A program made the translations under genes and the position numbers. The notes under the pieces are model-generated. The model worked only from the letters and a program-made list of their open reading frames with translations. It had not been told where the DNA came from and did not search any database. From Sphingobacteriales bacterium 50-39 (GTDB taxonomy: Bacteria > Bacteroidota > Bacteroidia > Chitinophagales > Chitinophagaceae): DNA of 64,000 bases. Positions 53,224 to 63,193 of the stretch are shown piece by piece. Position 1 is the first letter of the stretch. Every line of letters starts with the position of its first letter. The stretch covers positions 558,001 through 622,000 of the forward strand of contig MKTZ01000001.1 in the NCBI GenBank assembly GCA_001898505.1. Direction: 5' to 3'.

Positions 53224-53231
53224 CAAAGTTA
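53224..53231 (-). promoter_or_regulatory. Candidate -7 box (TAACTTTG) of ssrA
   Basis: TAACTTTG on the minus strand, 48 bp before the mature tmRNA 5' end, fits TAnnTTTG, with the precursor leader to be trimmed. No clear -33 element was found. Confidence 0.5.
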
Positions 53232-53366
53232 CGATTTTTTTTGGGATTTTAGCCAGGATGTCTGTCGCCGGCCGCGATTAAGCTTTTTGTTTCAACTTTT
53301 CGACATTTTGATTCAAAGTTCAAATTTTACATAATATTTAGACATTGTTGTCTTAGGTTTGGGGCC

Positions 53367-54473
53367 ATGAATCAAGAACGATCCGCTGCCCGCCTGTTAT
53401 ATACAAAGCAACATTTCGAGATATTGGATGGTCTGAGAGGGATTGCTGCCATTGCAGTGGTGGTATTCCATTTCATGGAGATCGCGGTTCCGGACTATAG
53501 CGACAGCTTTATTGCGCATGCCTATCTTATGGTCGACTTCTTCTTCTGCCTGTCAGGGTTTGTTATCGCCTATGCATACGATGTTAAAATACGGGAGATC
53601 GGGATACTTGCCTTCTTTAAACTGCGGCTGATCCGGCTGCATCCGCTGGTGATCATTGGGGCGGTGATTGGGCTCGTAGCTTTTGTATGCGACCCATTCA
53701 GCTCTTTGTGGATGAAATATTCCGACACGCTATGGCTGCTATTCGGTACCTCCAGCCTTATGATACCGTACCCGATAGTAAAGGAGCGATTCTTCAATCT
53801 CTTCCACCTCAACCCACCGACCTGGTCATTGTTCTGGGAATATATTGCCAATATCTTCTATGCGCTGGTATTGATCAGGGTAGGCAAAAAACTATTGTGG
53901 GTCCTGGTGATCGGCGGGGCCGCGGCCCTTGTCTATGAGGCGCATAAATCCACCAATCTGAGCGGCGGATGGAGCGGGGATACTATTTTAGGGGGCGGCA
54001 TACGGGTCTGGTATTCCTTTTTTGCCGGGATCCTGATCTACCGTTGCGGCTTTATCATCCGGAGCCAATTGGGCTTTCTTACCATCGGCGCCCTGCTGGC
54101 TGTTGCCTTTTTAACTCCCTTCTCCAATACATACAACCGGATCATCGACCCTGTGATCGTCATCTTTTATCTTCCCTTCGTGGTTGCCCTGGGCGCGGGC
54201 GGCAAATTACGTCCGGGACTCAGAAAAATATGTCAATTCTCGGGTAACATTTCTTATCCCCTTTATATGATCCATTACCCCTTCATATGGTGGTTTTTGA
54301 GCTATGTCGAAAAGGAGAAACCCTCTTTGCCACAAATGACGGTCATCACCATAACAGGGACTTTACTCCTGATCGGACTGGCGTATGGGGTTATGCGTTT
54401 TCTGGATGCACCTGTCCGCAATTTTTTAAAGAACAAATTAACGAGACGACGGGCGGGACTTTCCACCCTTTGA
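53367..54473 (+). CDS. Acyltransferase-3 family membrane protein
   Basis: 368 residues, about ten membrane segments. The N-terminal motif DGLRGIAAIAVVVFHFMEI has the conserved His and Arg of OafA/YrhL-type O-acyltransferases, followed by FFFCLSGFVIAYAYD. These enzymes move acyl groups onto surface sugars or other envelope molecules. The substrate cannot be told. It ends with a 36-bp overlap with the convergent MmcQ/YjbR gene. First backbone gene beyond the island. Confidence 0.9.
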   Translation: MNQERSAARLLYTKQHFEILDGLRGIAAIAVVVFHFMEIAVPDYSDSFIAHAYLMVDFFFCLSGFVIAYAYDVKIREIGILAFFKLRLIRLHPLVIIGAVIGLVAFVCDPFSSLWMKYSDTLWLLFGTSSLMIPYPIVKERFFNLFHLNPPTWSLFWEYIANIFYALVLIRVGKKLLWVLVIGGAAALVYEAHKSTNLSGGWSGDTILGGGIRVWYSFFAGILIYRCGFIIRSQLGFLTIGALLAVAFLTPFSNTYNRIIDPVIVIFYLPFVVALGAGGKLRPGLRKICQFSGNISYPLYMIHYPFIWWFLSYVEKEKPSLPQMTVITITGTLLLIGLAYGVMRFLDAPVRNFLKNKLTRRRAGLSTL

Positions 54474-54782
54474 TCCCATCACTTCATTGTAGGCCGAAAG
54501 AAGCGCTTCCAGCACTATGTTTTTGGGGACATGGTTGAGGTTGAAAGTGGTGGCGCCTTTTTCACCCCACTTGTTGGGAACGGGATAGATATTTTTATCC
54601 ATTTTACAAAAGACGGTCTGCTCCTTTGGTGTCAGGAATATATTGGCTGTATTGTCCTTTGCCAGATAGGTCGCAAACATGCGTCTGCCAGTGATCTTGA
54701 AGCCAATCCTTTCAAAATGGGGTACCTGCTCGGTGCCGGAAAAGGAAAGAGCCATCTGTGCGAATGATTCTGCTGTGATCAT
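54438..54782 (-). CDS. MmcQ/YjbR-family protein
   Basis: 114 residues. Typical pattern: ESFAQMALSFSGTEQVPHFERIGFKITGRRMFATY, FLTPKEQTVF, YPVPNKWGEKGATTFNLNHV, and a helical end. The fold resembles the CyaY-like DNA-binding family and the role is unknown. Ends inside the 3' end of the convergent acyltransferase gene. Confidence 0.85.
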   Translation of the reverse strand: MITAESFAQMALSFSGTEQVPHFERIGFKITGRRMFATYLAKDNTANIFLTPKEQTVFCKMDKNIYPVPNKWGEKGATTFNLNHVPKNIVLEALLSAYNEVMGSKGGKSRPSSR

Positions 54783-54824
54783 GGTTGTGTTGGATTGGTA
54801 TGTTATTGCCGGCCACTTCCTTTC

Positions 54825-55823
54825 TCAAACCAATATGGCCGAGCTGTCTTTGGGTTCGATGCCATTGGTAAGATCGCGGATATTTTCCAGCGTGACCTGC
54901 GCTATCTGGCTCATGGCCTCCTCCGTGAAAAATGCCTGGTGCGCCGTTATGAGCACGTTGGGAAAGCTCATCAGGCGCTGTATCTGGTCGTCATCGATGA
55001 TGCTGCCCGAAAGGTCACGGAAGAACAGGTTCTCCTCTTGTTCGTATACATCTATTCCCAGGGCTCCTACCTGGCGATCTTTCAACGCCTGAATAATGTC
55101 GGCCGTACAAACAAGTCCGCCCCGGCTGGTATTGATAAGGATGACGCCTGGTTTCATTTTGGACAATGTTCCCTTGTCGATGAGGTGATAGTTGTCCTTT
55201 GTCAGCGGACAGTGCAGGGAGAGGATATCCGACTGCGGCAACAGCTCTTCCAGGCTGGTATAGATCACCCCTGCTGCCTGGAGCTGTGGATCGGGTACCA
55301 GGTCATATGCCAATACGCGCGCACCGAATCCACGCATGATGCCGCAAAAAACCTTTCCTATTTTACCGGTACCGATCAATCCGATGGTGCGTCCGTGAAT
55401 ATTCGAACCGAGCAATCCGTTGAGGGAAAAGTTTTGCTCTCTCACGCGATTGTAGGCTTTGTGTGTCTTCCGGATCAAAGTCAATAGCATTGCCACGGTA
55501 TATTCCGCAACCGCCTCGGGAGAATAGGCAGGCACGCGGCATACCCTCATTCCATATTCCCTGGCCGCCTGTAAATCCACGTTGTTAAAACCGGCACATC
55601 TCAACGCTATGATACGCACCTTCCGGGATGCCAGCACGCTGATCACTTCCCTGGATACCTTATCATTCACAAAGACGCAGACGGCATCGGCGTGTTCCAC
55701 CGCATTCACAATATGCGGGCCAAGATGTGTTTCGAAATATTCGTATTGAAAGCCGAAGCTGTCATTGGACTGATCGAAGAATTGTTTGTCGTAAGGCTTG
55801 GCCGAAAAAAAAGTGATTTTCAT
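54825..55823 (-). CDS. ldhA: D-lactate dehydrogenase-like 2-hydroxyacid dehydrogenase
   Basis: 332 residues closely following E. coli LdhA. N-terminal MKITFFSAKPYDKQFFDQSNDSFGFQYEYFE; FVNDKVSREVISVLA; ALRCAGFNNVDLQAAREYGMRVCRVPAYSPEAVAEY; NAD-binding GLIGTGKIG; catalytic Arg in NTSRGGLV; and acid-base His in TAHQAFFTEEA. Converts pyruvate to D-lactate with NADH. It lies just downstream of the ACT-domain gene on the same strand, 24 bp apart. Confidence 0.92.
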   Translation of the reverse strand: MKITFFSAKPYDKQFFDQSNDSFGFQYEYFETHLGPHIVNAVEHADAVCVFVNDKVSREVISVLASRKVRIIALRCAGFNNVDLQAAREYGMRVCRVPAYSPEAVAEYTVAMLLTLIRKTHKAYNRVREQNFSLNGLLGSNIHGRTIGLIGTGKIGKVFCGIMRGFGARVLAYDLVPDPQLQAAGVIYTSLEELLPQSDILSLHCPLTKDNYHLIDKGTLSKMKPGVILINTSRGGLVCTADIIQALKDRQVGALGIDVYEQEENLFFRDLSGSIIDDDQIQRLMSFPNVLITAHQAFFTEEAMSQIAQVTLENIRDLTNGIEPKDSSAILV

Positions 55824-55847
55824 GATTAGGTCGATAAAGATAAAAAA

Positions 55848-56240
55848 CTATTGCGAGAGCTGATGTAAGACAGACATGGCTTTGTCAATGTCTGTCTTAT
55901 CCACAAAAATATGATCGTGATAGTAAGCCGCCACGACGTTGCAACTGATGTTATGATCAGCCAGCGCCCGTGCAAATGCGGCGGTGAGCCCCACTGCCTG
56001 CAGGGAAGAATGTACGGTAAGGGTTATCCAGGCTGCTACGAAGCTATACGGCAATTTCTGTGTGTCTGCTACCCGCCTGTCCAAAATGACGGTCCATGCT
56101 TCTTTCTCCTTAAAAAGAAGGATGATATCGCCGAGCGGCAAATGACTGGGGTCTTCTGTATGGCAAAAGACGAAGTCGCCGGGGTTGTGCTCGGGTTTCA
56201 TTGTTTTTAGCAATGTGGACAGATCGGAGATGCCATTCAT
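55848..56240 (-). CDS. ACT-domain protein
   Basis: 130 residues. N-terminal MNGISDLSTLLKTMKPEHNPGDFVFC and C-terminal ACT-like segment (WITLTVHSSLQAVGLTAAFARALADHNISCNVVAAYYHDHIFV), as in the small stand-alone proteins of the ACT_7-type family. Probably binds an amino acid or similar ligand. Co-oriented with, and 24 bp from, the dehydrogenase gene. Confidence 0.82.
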   Translation of the reverse strand: MNGISDLSTLLKTMKPEHNPGDFVFCHTEDPSHLPLGDIILLFKEKEAWTVILDRRVADTQKLPYSFVAAWITLTVHSSLQAVGLTAAFARALADHNISCNVVAAYYHDHIFVDKTDIDKAMSVLHQLSQ

Positions 56241-56332
56241 GGGTCTTTATTTTATGGGCAAGTTAATCATTAAAATGCGGCAACCTGTGGTGGTGCGGAG
56301 TAAAAAGCCTCTGATGGTACAGGGGAAGTAAC

Positions 56333-56357
56333 AAGCCCCTGCTGTGGGCAGGGGCTT
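56333..56357 (-). terminator. Terminator downstream of the SusCD operon
   Basis: AAGCCCCTGC and GCAGGGGCTT form a perfect 10-bp stem about 35 bp after the SusD-like stop. Read on the minus strand it is followed by a short T-rich tract; on the plus strand by TTTTG. Confidence 0.7.
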
Positions 56358-56392
56358 TTGATTGTGAAGTTTCTACGGGTGTTTGACGGCTC

Positions 56393-57946
56393 TTAGTAAC
56401 CCGGATTGTTGGGAAGCAGGTTCTTATTGATGTCTATATCAGCTTGTGGAACGGGCCACAGCCAACCTTTGGAGGCGTCGAAGGTCCTGGTTTCCTTCTT
56501 GACCTGCTTGAATGTCCAGGTGGCGGGGCTGGAAGGATTTGACAAAAGCGATTTGTCGTACCCATAGACATCGTGGACCAGCGATACATCCTGCCATCTC
56601 AACATATCGGCATAGCGGGTGCCTTCGTTGTAGAATTCGACCCGGCGCTCGTGACGGAGTATGGTCCTGAGCGAATCCTGGGTCAGACCCGTGCCTTCAG
56701 CGGACTCTACGGTAGGCATGTTTACCCTGCCCCTGACCTTATCGATGAGATCATAGATCTCCTGGTCGGTGCTGCCGGATTCGATGAGGGCTTCGGCACG
56801 CATGAGATAGATATCCGCATAACGCATCAGGATGGTGTTGAGAGAGCAGTTGTTGACGTCTGCGATGCCGATGTCGGCATATTTGCGGGGTCTTGCGCCA
56901 CAGGGCACCTGATCGAGGGCGGGTATAAATGTGGTCGAGCCAAACTGAGAGCCGGGTAATACTACCGAGGCGGCCAACCGGGGATCGCGACCTGCAAAAG
57001 GGTTTTGCGCATCGTAGCCGGAGGCTGCATTGGTGATAGGCAGGCCGTTGGTCATGTAATAAGAATTGATCAGATCGGCTGTGACATTTGCCGTGGGCCA
57101 GCTGCTCAGGGACAAGGCGGATGTGGGCCATGGCTGTGACTGTGTCGTTGGGATGTACTGAATATCGAAGATGACCTCTATATTATCCTCATGCGCCTCA
57201 TCGAATGTGCTTGCATAGTCGGAATAGAGATCGTATACCTTTAAATTCATGACATCGAGGGCCGCTTGTGCCGCATCGGACCATTTCTTATTATAGAGCA
57301 ATACCTTAGCCTTGTAAGCCAACGCGGCTCCTTTTGTGGCGCGTCCTATGTTGGCGCCTGACCAGGAGGTGGGAAGCGTTGCGGCGGCATCGGTATAGTC
57401 CGCAAGGATCTGTGTCAGCACATCGGCCTTGGCTGTTCTCGATACATAAGCGTCGGACAATGCCAGGACCTTTGTGATAAGCGGCACGTCGCCGAAATAG
57501 GTGATCAGATCGGCGTAGGCATAGCCTCTCAGGAATTTTGCTTCGGCGGTCATTTCTTTTTTGACATCATCGCTTACGGTGGCATTGCCGATGTCCTGGA
57601 TAAACTCGTTGGCCCTGGAGATGATGGTATAATCCCCTGTCCATTTGGCGTAGGGACCCCAGCTCGACGAGTTGGTAAGCCATTCGCCTATCTCTTTTGA
57701 ACCCTGCCATGAATCCTGGCAATAGCCATTATCGGACATATAATCGAACTGATAGAAATGCGCGGGGGTTGCATTTGGCTGAAGCGCGTTATAAATACCT
57801 ATCAGCGCCATTTTGCACTGAGTCTCGTTCTGGAAGAAAGTGCTGGGCGAAAGTCTGTCCTTTGGCGTCTTGTTTAAAAGATTTTTGGCGCAACCGGATA
57901 AAGACAGCACAGCAATAAAAGGAAGGATCTTATTTATAATTTTCAT
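56393..57946 (-). CDS. SusD/RagB-family outer-membrane lipoprotein
   Basis: 517 residues. Lipoprotein signal with lipobox LSLSGCAKN (Cys near residue 20), then NKTPKDRLSPSTFFQNETQC and four TPR-like helical pairs, ending with FDASKGWLWPVPQADIDINKNLLPNNPGY, a family hallmark. Forms the lid of the TonB-dependent SusC barrel to bind glycan or peptide ligands on the cell surface. It directly follows the SusC-like gene by 11 bp in the same operon. Confidence 0.95.
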   Translation of the reverse strand: MKIINKILPFIAVLSLSGCAKNLLNKTPKDRLSPSTFFQNETQCKMALIGIYNALQPNATPAHFYQFDYMSDNGYCQDSWQGSKEIGEWLTNSSSWGPYAKWTGDYTIISRANEFIQDIGNATVSDDVKKEMTAEAKFLRGYAYADLITYFGDVPLITKVLALSDAYVSRTAKADVLTQILADYTDAAATLPTSWSGANIGRATKGAALAYKAKVLLYNKKWSDAAQAALDVMNLKVYDLYSDYASTFDEAHEDNIEVIFDIQYIPTTQSQPWPTSALSLSSWPTANVTADLINSYYMTNGLPITNAASGYDAQNPFAGRDPRLAASVVLPGSQFGSTTFIPALDQVPCGARPRKYADIGIADVNNCSLNTILMRYADIYLMRAEALIESGSTDQEIYDLIDKVRGRVNMPTVESAEGTGLTQDSLRTILRHERRVEFYNEGTRYADMLRWQDVSLVHDVYGYDKSLLSNPSSPATWTFKQVKKETRTFDASKGWLWPVPQADIDINKNLLPNNPGY

Positions 57947-57957
57947 GGCCTGATCAT

Positions 57958-60900
57958 TTAAAAGTTAACATTTACACCCACTGTCATTACACGAACCTGG
58001 GGGAAGGCTTCGGCCCTTGTCTGGTCTACCGTCTGCTCGGGGTCGAATCCTTTGAATTTCGTAATAGTGAACGCGTTCTGCACATTCCCATAGATCCGCA
58101 GGGAACCGATGCCTGCCCTGGAAAGGAGCCTGGGACTTATAGAGTAGCCAAGCTCGATGTTCTTCATGCGCAAATACGAGGCGTTCTCCATATAGAAAGA
58201 TGAATGGATGTTGTTCCTCACGCCATCCAGTGTCAGACGAGGCAGGGTATTGGACGGATGCTGGGGTGTCCATCTGTTGAGCCACCAGGCGCCCATATTG
58301 GCAAAGCCGCTGAAGGGAGTGGCGATCTCATAATAAGTATACCCCTGAATGCCTTGTACTCCCTGTGCGAACATACCCAGATCAAAACCTTTCCATTCCA
58401 GGCTAAGGTTGACGCCATATGTGAGGTCGGGGAACTGGCTACCAATTATGGTCCTGTCGTTATTCATGTCTACGACATTGTCCTTACCCAGGTCCTTGTA
58501 TTTGATATCACCGGGCTGCGCGTTATAGTTCGCCACCTGGACGACTCCCGGCTTGAGGGTGTAGTTGCGGCTGGCATAAGGTATAGAGGCGTCGCTGTTG
58601 TTCTGCCAGGTGAAGTCGGATATCTGATAAATGCCGTCCATTTTGTAGCCATAGAATGAATTGATGGCTGCGCCTACCTTGATGGCCTTGGGTGAGGTCA
58701 GCTGTTCTGCTACATTCATTCGGGTGATCCTGTTGACGATGTGCGATGCATTGACAGTGGCCCTTATTTTGAGACCATTGGAGAGCTCCGTCTTATAGGT
58801 CACGGCAGCCTCGATGCCCTTGTTCTGCACTTCGCCGGCATTGGCATATGGCGCAGATTCGGCCATGGTCAGCGGGATGGGCTGGATCAACAGCAGGTTC
58901 TTTGTTCTCTTATCGAAATAGTCGACGGTGATCTCGAAATTGCTCTTTAAAACGATGTCTGTACCAAAGTCAAGCTGCTGGGCAGTCTCCCAGGTCAGTT
59001 GTTTGTTGGTCATGGTGGTGATGGCAACACCGGAATACAGGGTCCCGCCAAGGGAGTAGTTTTGCCCGGATGTCAGGATGTCACTGCCATTGTAATAAGT
59101 ATTTATATTCTGATTGCCCAGTCTGCCCCATGAAGCGCGGACCTTGAGAAGGTTGAGCCAGGTAAGGCCTTCCAGGAATTTTTCTTTAGACAGTATCCAG
59201 CCTGCGGAGAAAGAGGGGAAGGTACCCCACTGATGGCCCGCGGCGAAGCGGGATGAACCGTCCCGTCTGATATTGGCTTCAAACAGGTATCGGTTGTTGA
59301 ATGCATAATTAAGACGGCCAAAATAGGAGCGCAGCCCAAGATCATAACTGCCTGCGTTATTGGTTTGCGTGGAGGGGTCTCCCAGATTGAGCACGCGTTG
59401 CGTGTTGTTGACGAAATTGGCCCGATAGCCACTCTCCCAGTCATATTTGAATTCCTCTTCGGAATAGCCTGCGAGGAGATTGATCTCATGCCGGCCGAAG
59501 GTCCTGTTGTATTTCAATAGGGTGGTCAGCAATGTCTGAACGTCCGTCTCGTTAGAGACAGTCAGGTTGGAGGCCAGGTTGTTAGTGGTGCCATTCTCAT
59601 TGTACAAGGCTACATTGGCATGAAAAGCGTTGCCTTTTGAAACGGTGACGTTGTATCCGTAGGTGATCTGGGCGCTGAGGCCTTTGAACAGCTTGTATTC
59701 GGCCTCTGCCTGGCCGCTGAAATTATACCGGCGGCTGAGGTTGGTGCTGCCTTCCTTGATCTCACCATAGAAATTTCTTTCGCCGTTGACGGAGACCCAT
59801 TGTCCCGTCGCATTGCGGAGAGGATGGATAGGCGCCAGTGTGGCGTACCATTCGGCGCTCCAAAGGTCTGTAGGCTCGTTCTTCACTCCGAGATTGCCGG
59901 CCAGCTTCCCCGATACCCTCAGCCTTTTATCTTTCAGGAAGAAGGCATCGACGTTGGACCGGAAGTCGGTCTTTTTATAATTTGTTCCTACGAGGATACC
60001 GTTTTGGTCCAAATGGCCCAGCATGAATGCGTAGTTGATGTTGTCACTACCGCCCGAGAGGCTTAATCGATGGTTTTGAATGTTGGCCTTGCTGTAATAG
60101 ACCTTAAAATAATCGATGTCCGGGTACATGACATTATTATGCGCCGCATATTTCTGGATGGTGGAGTCGGCGTATATGACACTTCCGCCTGAATTCAACG
60201 ATGCTTCGTTATAAAGCGTCGTGTAATCGACGGAGTTGAGGACCTTGGGCAGCCGGGTCGGGTTTTGCGTACCGAAATAGGCGTTGTAATTGATCTTTAA
60301 CTTACCAACAGACCCTCTTTTGGTAGTGATCAGGATCACGCCATTGGCGGCCCTGTTACCGTAGATGGAAGAGGAGGCGGCGTCCTTCAATACAGACACC
60401 GATGCGATGTCGATGGCGTTTACATCCGTGAGATTGCCGGGTATTCCGTCAATGAGCACCAGCGGAGAGTTGTCGCCGAATGTACCGACTCCCCGTATGT
60501 CGATGACGGTACCGTCATCGCCGGGCTTGCCGGAGCTTTGAAGCGCATAAACGCCGGGAATGGTGCCCTGCAGGGCCTGGCCGGAGTTTGTCAATGGGCG
60601 CGTGTCCATATCCTCCATTTTAACGACCCCAACTGCGCCCGTCAGATTGATCTTTTTCTGGGTTCCGTAGCCCACTACGACTACTTCGCTCATGGCTGCC
60701 TTGAGATCACTTAAGACAATCGAGACGGGAGCGGTGCTTGTGATCTTGACCTCGACCTTTTTGTATCCGACATAAGATATCTCCAGCACATCGCCGGTAT
60801 TTGCATTGATGGAAAAATTCCCTTTCTCATCCGTAGTAGTGCCTATGGTGGAACCTTTTACCGTGACAGCGGCGCCGGAAACAGGATCGCCATTCTTATC

Positions 60901-61311
60901 GATGACTTTTCCCGTGATCCGGGACTCGTTGGACGGGGAGGCGAGCAGCGCTGTTATGTCGTTTTTAGGAGGTATGACCGTGACTATATTTTTCGACCAT
61001 TCAAAGGACACGCCCAGCTGTTTGCTGATCTCGGAGAGAAGCTGTTTTAACGGTATGTGTTTGGCGGAAACTTCGAGTGATTCATCGATATTCAGGTCGG
61101 CGGCATCATAGGCGAACCGAACGGTGGTTTGCGTCTCCACAATGGCGAATAATGTCTTTAACGTAATGCTCTTTTTGTTGAGCTTGATAATGGAACCGAT
61201 AGGATCCTGATCAATGCCTTCGTATGGGTTGGCAGAGCTGTAAAGGGAAATCGTTAGCGTTAGGAAAAGTACATACAATACCTTCCCTCTGAGCAGACAG
61301 ATTGTACTCAT
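57958..61311 (-). CDS. SusC/RagA-family TonB-linked outer-membrane protein with STN domain
   Basis: 1117 residues. N-terminal signal region, then an STN/secretin-TonB domain (LKTLFAIVETQTTVRFAYDAAD...GVSFEWSKN, about 50-112). A CarboxypepD_reg-like domain (GKVIDKNGDPVSGAAVTVKG, about 130-215) and a SusC signature plug (VVVVGYGTQKKINLTGAVGVV) with DGIPGNL and RGVGTFGDNSP follow. The large barrel ends VMTVGVNVNF. The STN domain lets it signal substrate to the FecR anti-sigma factor encoded just upstream (minus strand). First structural gene of the sigma/FecR/SusCD set. Confidence 0.96.
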   Translation of the reverse strand: MSTICLLRGKVLYVLFLTLTISLYSSANPYEGIDQDPIGSIIKLNKKSITLKTLFAIVETQTTVRFAYDAADLNIDESLEVSAKHIPLKQLLSEISKQLGVSFEWSKNIVTVIPPKNDITALLASPSNESRITGKVIDKNGDPVSGAAVTVKGSTIGTTTDEKGNFSINANTGDVLEISYVGYKKVEVKITSTAPVSIVLSDLKAAMSEVVVVGYGTQKKINLTGAVGVVKMEDMDTRPLTNSGQALQGTIPGVYALQSSGKPGDDGTVIDIRGVGTFGDNSPLVLIDGIPGNLTDVNAIDIASVSVLKDAASSSIYGNRAANGVILITTKRGSVGKLKINYNAYFGTQNPTRLPKVLNSVDYTTLYNEASLNSGGSVIYADSTIQKYAAHNNVMYPDIDYFKVYYSKANIQNHRLSLSGGSDNINYAFMLGHLDQNGILVGTNYKKTDFRSNVDAFFLKDKRLRVSGKLAGNLGVKNEPTDLWSAEWYATLAPIHPLRNATGQWVSVNGERNFYGEIKEGSTNLSRRYNFSGQAEAEYKLFKGLSAQITYGYNVTVSKGNAFHANVALYNENGTTNNLASNLTVSNETDVQTLLTTLLKYNRTFGRHEINLLAGYSEEEFKYDWESGYRANFVNNTQRVLNLGDPSTQTNNAGSYDLGLRSYFGRLNYAFNNRYLFEANIRRDGSSRFAAGHQWGTFPSFSAGWILSKEKFLEGLTWLNLLKVRASWGRLGNQNINTYYNGSDILTSGQNYSLGGTLYSGVAITTMTNKQLTWETAQQLDFGTDIVLKSNFEITVDYFDKRTKNLLLIQPIPLTMAESAPYANAGEVQNKGIEAAVTYKTELSNGLKIRATVNASHIVNRITRMNVAEQLTSPKAIKVGAAINSFYGYKMDGIYQISDFTWQNNSDASIPYASRNYTLKPGVVQVANYNAQPGDIKYKDLGKDNVVDMNNDRTIIGSQFPDLTYGVNLSLEWKGFDLGMFAQGVQGIQGYTYYEIATPFSGFANMGAWWLNRWTPQHPSNTLPRLTLDGVRNNIHSSFYMENASYLRMKNIELGYSISPRLLSRAGIGSLRIYGNVQNAFTITKFKGFDPEQTVDQTRAEAFPQVRVMTVGVNVNF

Positions 61312-61337
61312 GGCAGTTGTTGTTTTACTTAGAAAGT

Positions 61338-62390
61338 TTAGTGAATCGTTATTGTATTTCTATTTATCGTATATGAGAGCTGTTTTGACAAGCAAATGCT
61401 TTTTATGATCTCTTCCGGTGATGTGTTGGAGAAGGTTCCTGTGAATCTGAATCTGGTCTTATGGCTTTTGTTGATCAACCGGATATTGAAAATTTTATCG
61501 AATCGATGGGCAATCTCAGAGAAACCAGCGTCCCTGAATACGATAATTCCCTGTAACCAGCCTGTCTCTTCATCCATATCATAATGGGTCTTTACCAGGG
61601 ACAGGCTTTGTTTATCGAAAACGCCCATTTCGGAGGGCGTCAGTATCAGGGTTTCACCCAGCACCTTTTTATTGACTGGATCACTGATCCTGCCCAGCCT
61701 GACCTTACCCGTCACCAAGGCAACTTTTGACTGTTGCTTGTCAGGGTAACACTGCATATTGAAAGATGTGCCCAGAACGGTAATGGCCAGGTTCGGGGAG
61801 ATGACGTGAAAAGGATGCGCGGAATCGTTTTTCACGCGGAAGAAGCCTTCGCCGGACAACTGCAGCTCCCTTACAGGCCCGGTGAATTTTGAAGGATAGG
61901 TCAATTTGCTGTCCGCATTCAGCTCTACCTCCGAACCGTCGGGCAATATGATGTTTGCACGCTGGCCTTTGGGTACATATTTTTCAATCATCGCTATATT
62001 TGCCGGCTGGCCTGACAGGACTGAAGCCCTGTTCTTTTGCCAGATGACATAGACTGTTGCAGATGCCAGGAGAATAATCGCTGCTGCTACACCTATCATT
62101 CTTCTGACGGGGCGACGCAGCCCGGGTGTAAGGCTTTCGTCATCCAACGAAAGACCGCGTAGCGTTTGAGCGAAACGCTGCTGTTCCTTTTGGAATTCGG
62201 ATTCAGGGAGCCTTACTGAAAAGGCGTCTATATAATTGTTGGCGGATATAATTATATCCAGCTTCTCGGGATGGAGGCCTATCCATTCTGTCCAAAATTG
62301 GATATCGACTTCATTTTCCTTGAAATAATAGCGCAGATATGATTCGTCTGTAACAAAATCCTCGACAGTGTATGATAAATAGTCCTTCAT
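61338..62390 (-). CDS. FecR-family anti-sigma factor
   Basis: 350 residues. An N-terminal cytoplasmic region binds the sigma factor. A single membrane segment (GVAAAIILLASATVYVIW, about 97-117) is followed by a periplasmic FecR domain (PKGQRANIILPDGSEVELNADSKLTYPSKF...GEGFFRVKND, about 135-250). The C-terminal DUF4974-like part (FSEIAHRFDKIFNIRLI...FRFTGTFSN) contacts the receptor's STN domain. 26 bp upstream of the SusC-like gene and 101 bp downstream of the sigma gene. Confidence 0.95.
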   Translation of the reverse strand: MKDYLSYTVEDFVTDESYLRYYFKENEVDIQFWTEWIGLHPEKLDIIISANNYIDAFSVRLPESEFQKEQQRFAQTLRGLSLDDESLTPGLRRPVRRMIGVAAAIILLASATVYVIWQKNRASVLSGQPANIAMIEKYVPKGQRANIILPDGSEVELNADSKLTYPSKFTGPVRELQLSGEGFFRVKNDSAHPFHVISPNLAITVLGTSFNMQCYPDKQQSKVALVTGKVRLGRISDPVNKKVLGETLILTPSEMGVFDKQSLSLVKTHYDMDEETGWLQGIIVFRDAGFSEIAHRFDKIFNIRLINKSHKTRFRFTGTFSNTSPEEIIKSICLSKQLSYTINRNTITIH

Positions 62391-62491
62391 TCGTCATTAC
62401 TTATAAGTATGACGGGAAGACGCGGGTTTTTTACCGTAAAATTTTTGATATTTTTTTTTAGAACAGGCCTACGGGCCATTGTCCGGGCATT

Positions 62492-63082
62492 TCAGCGGGG
62501 ATGTCTGACGGAGAAATACTGTCTGAGGCGTTCGACGGCCTCGTACACGCGGTTGTATATGGTGCGGGGTTCGCAGCCTTGCAGCCGGGCTATCTCTTCG
62601 TAATTCTTATTTTCAAAAAAACGTAGACGAATGGCCTCTTTTTGTTTGCCGGTCAGGTGTGTCAGGGCTTCGCGGATGGTCTGACGGGTCTCTTCCTGCT
62701 CCTGGAAGGAGATAACCACCTCCTCGTAAGGGAATTCATATGGAGTATCTGTATTCAGAAGGGCGCTTTCGAGAGGGTATTCTTTTCTCAGTGCGTCTAT
62801 CATCTTTCTACGAACGCAGGTATTGATATATCCGCCGGGGGAGCTGACGAGTGGGAGCTTATCGCGATGGACCCAGATGCTGATGAATGCGTCGTGAATA
62901 CTGTCTTTTACGATGTCGCGGCGCATGCAAATGGAAAAATTTGCGGTAAAGAGAACCTGGTAAAGCGAATTATACAACTCCTTTAATGCATCAGCATCTC
63001 CTGCACGCATGCAGCTCCAAAGTTCGTTGATATTCGAGGTTTGCAATTTTATAAATATGGCGAGCGAAATAATAAATGTCAA
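62492..63082 (-). CDS. ECF RNA polymerase sigma factor (FecI-like)
   Basis: 196 residues from ATG 63082; ATG 63010 (MRAGDADALKELYN) is a shorter alternative. Sigma region 2 (DALKELYNSLYQVLFTANFSICMRRDIVKDSIHDAFISIW) and region 4 (KQKEAIRLRFFENKNYEEIARLQGCEPRTIYNRVYEAVERLRQYF) give the standard sigma-24-like layout. With FecR and the STN-bearing SusC it should form a surface-signalling circuit in which substrate binding releases the sigma factor to transcribe the SusCD genes. Confidence 0.93.
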   Translation of the reverse strand: MTFIISLAIFIKLQTSNINELWSCMRAGDADALKELYNSLYQVLFTANFSICMRRDIVKDSIHDAFISIWVHRDKLPLVSSPGGYINTCVRRKMIDALRKEYPLESALLNTDTPYEFPYEEVVISFQEQEETRQTIREALTHLTGKQKEAIRLRFFENKNYEEIARLQGCEPRTIYNRVYEAVERLRQYFSVRHPR

Positions 63083-63193
63083 ATTAACTGTTTATTTCTT
63101 TCGCGCCAAACTTTTATTAAAAATTTTTACAATTTTTCAGGGAGCGATCGGGTGGGGGGCGAGGGGTAGTTTGGGGTGGAGAGGGGTAAAAAA

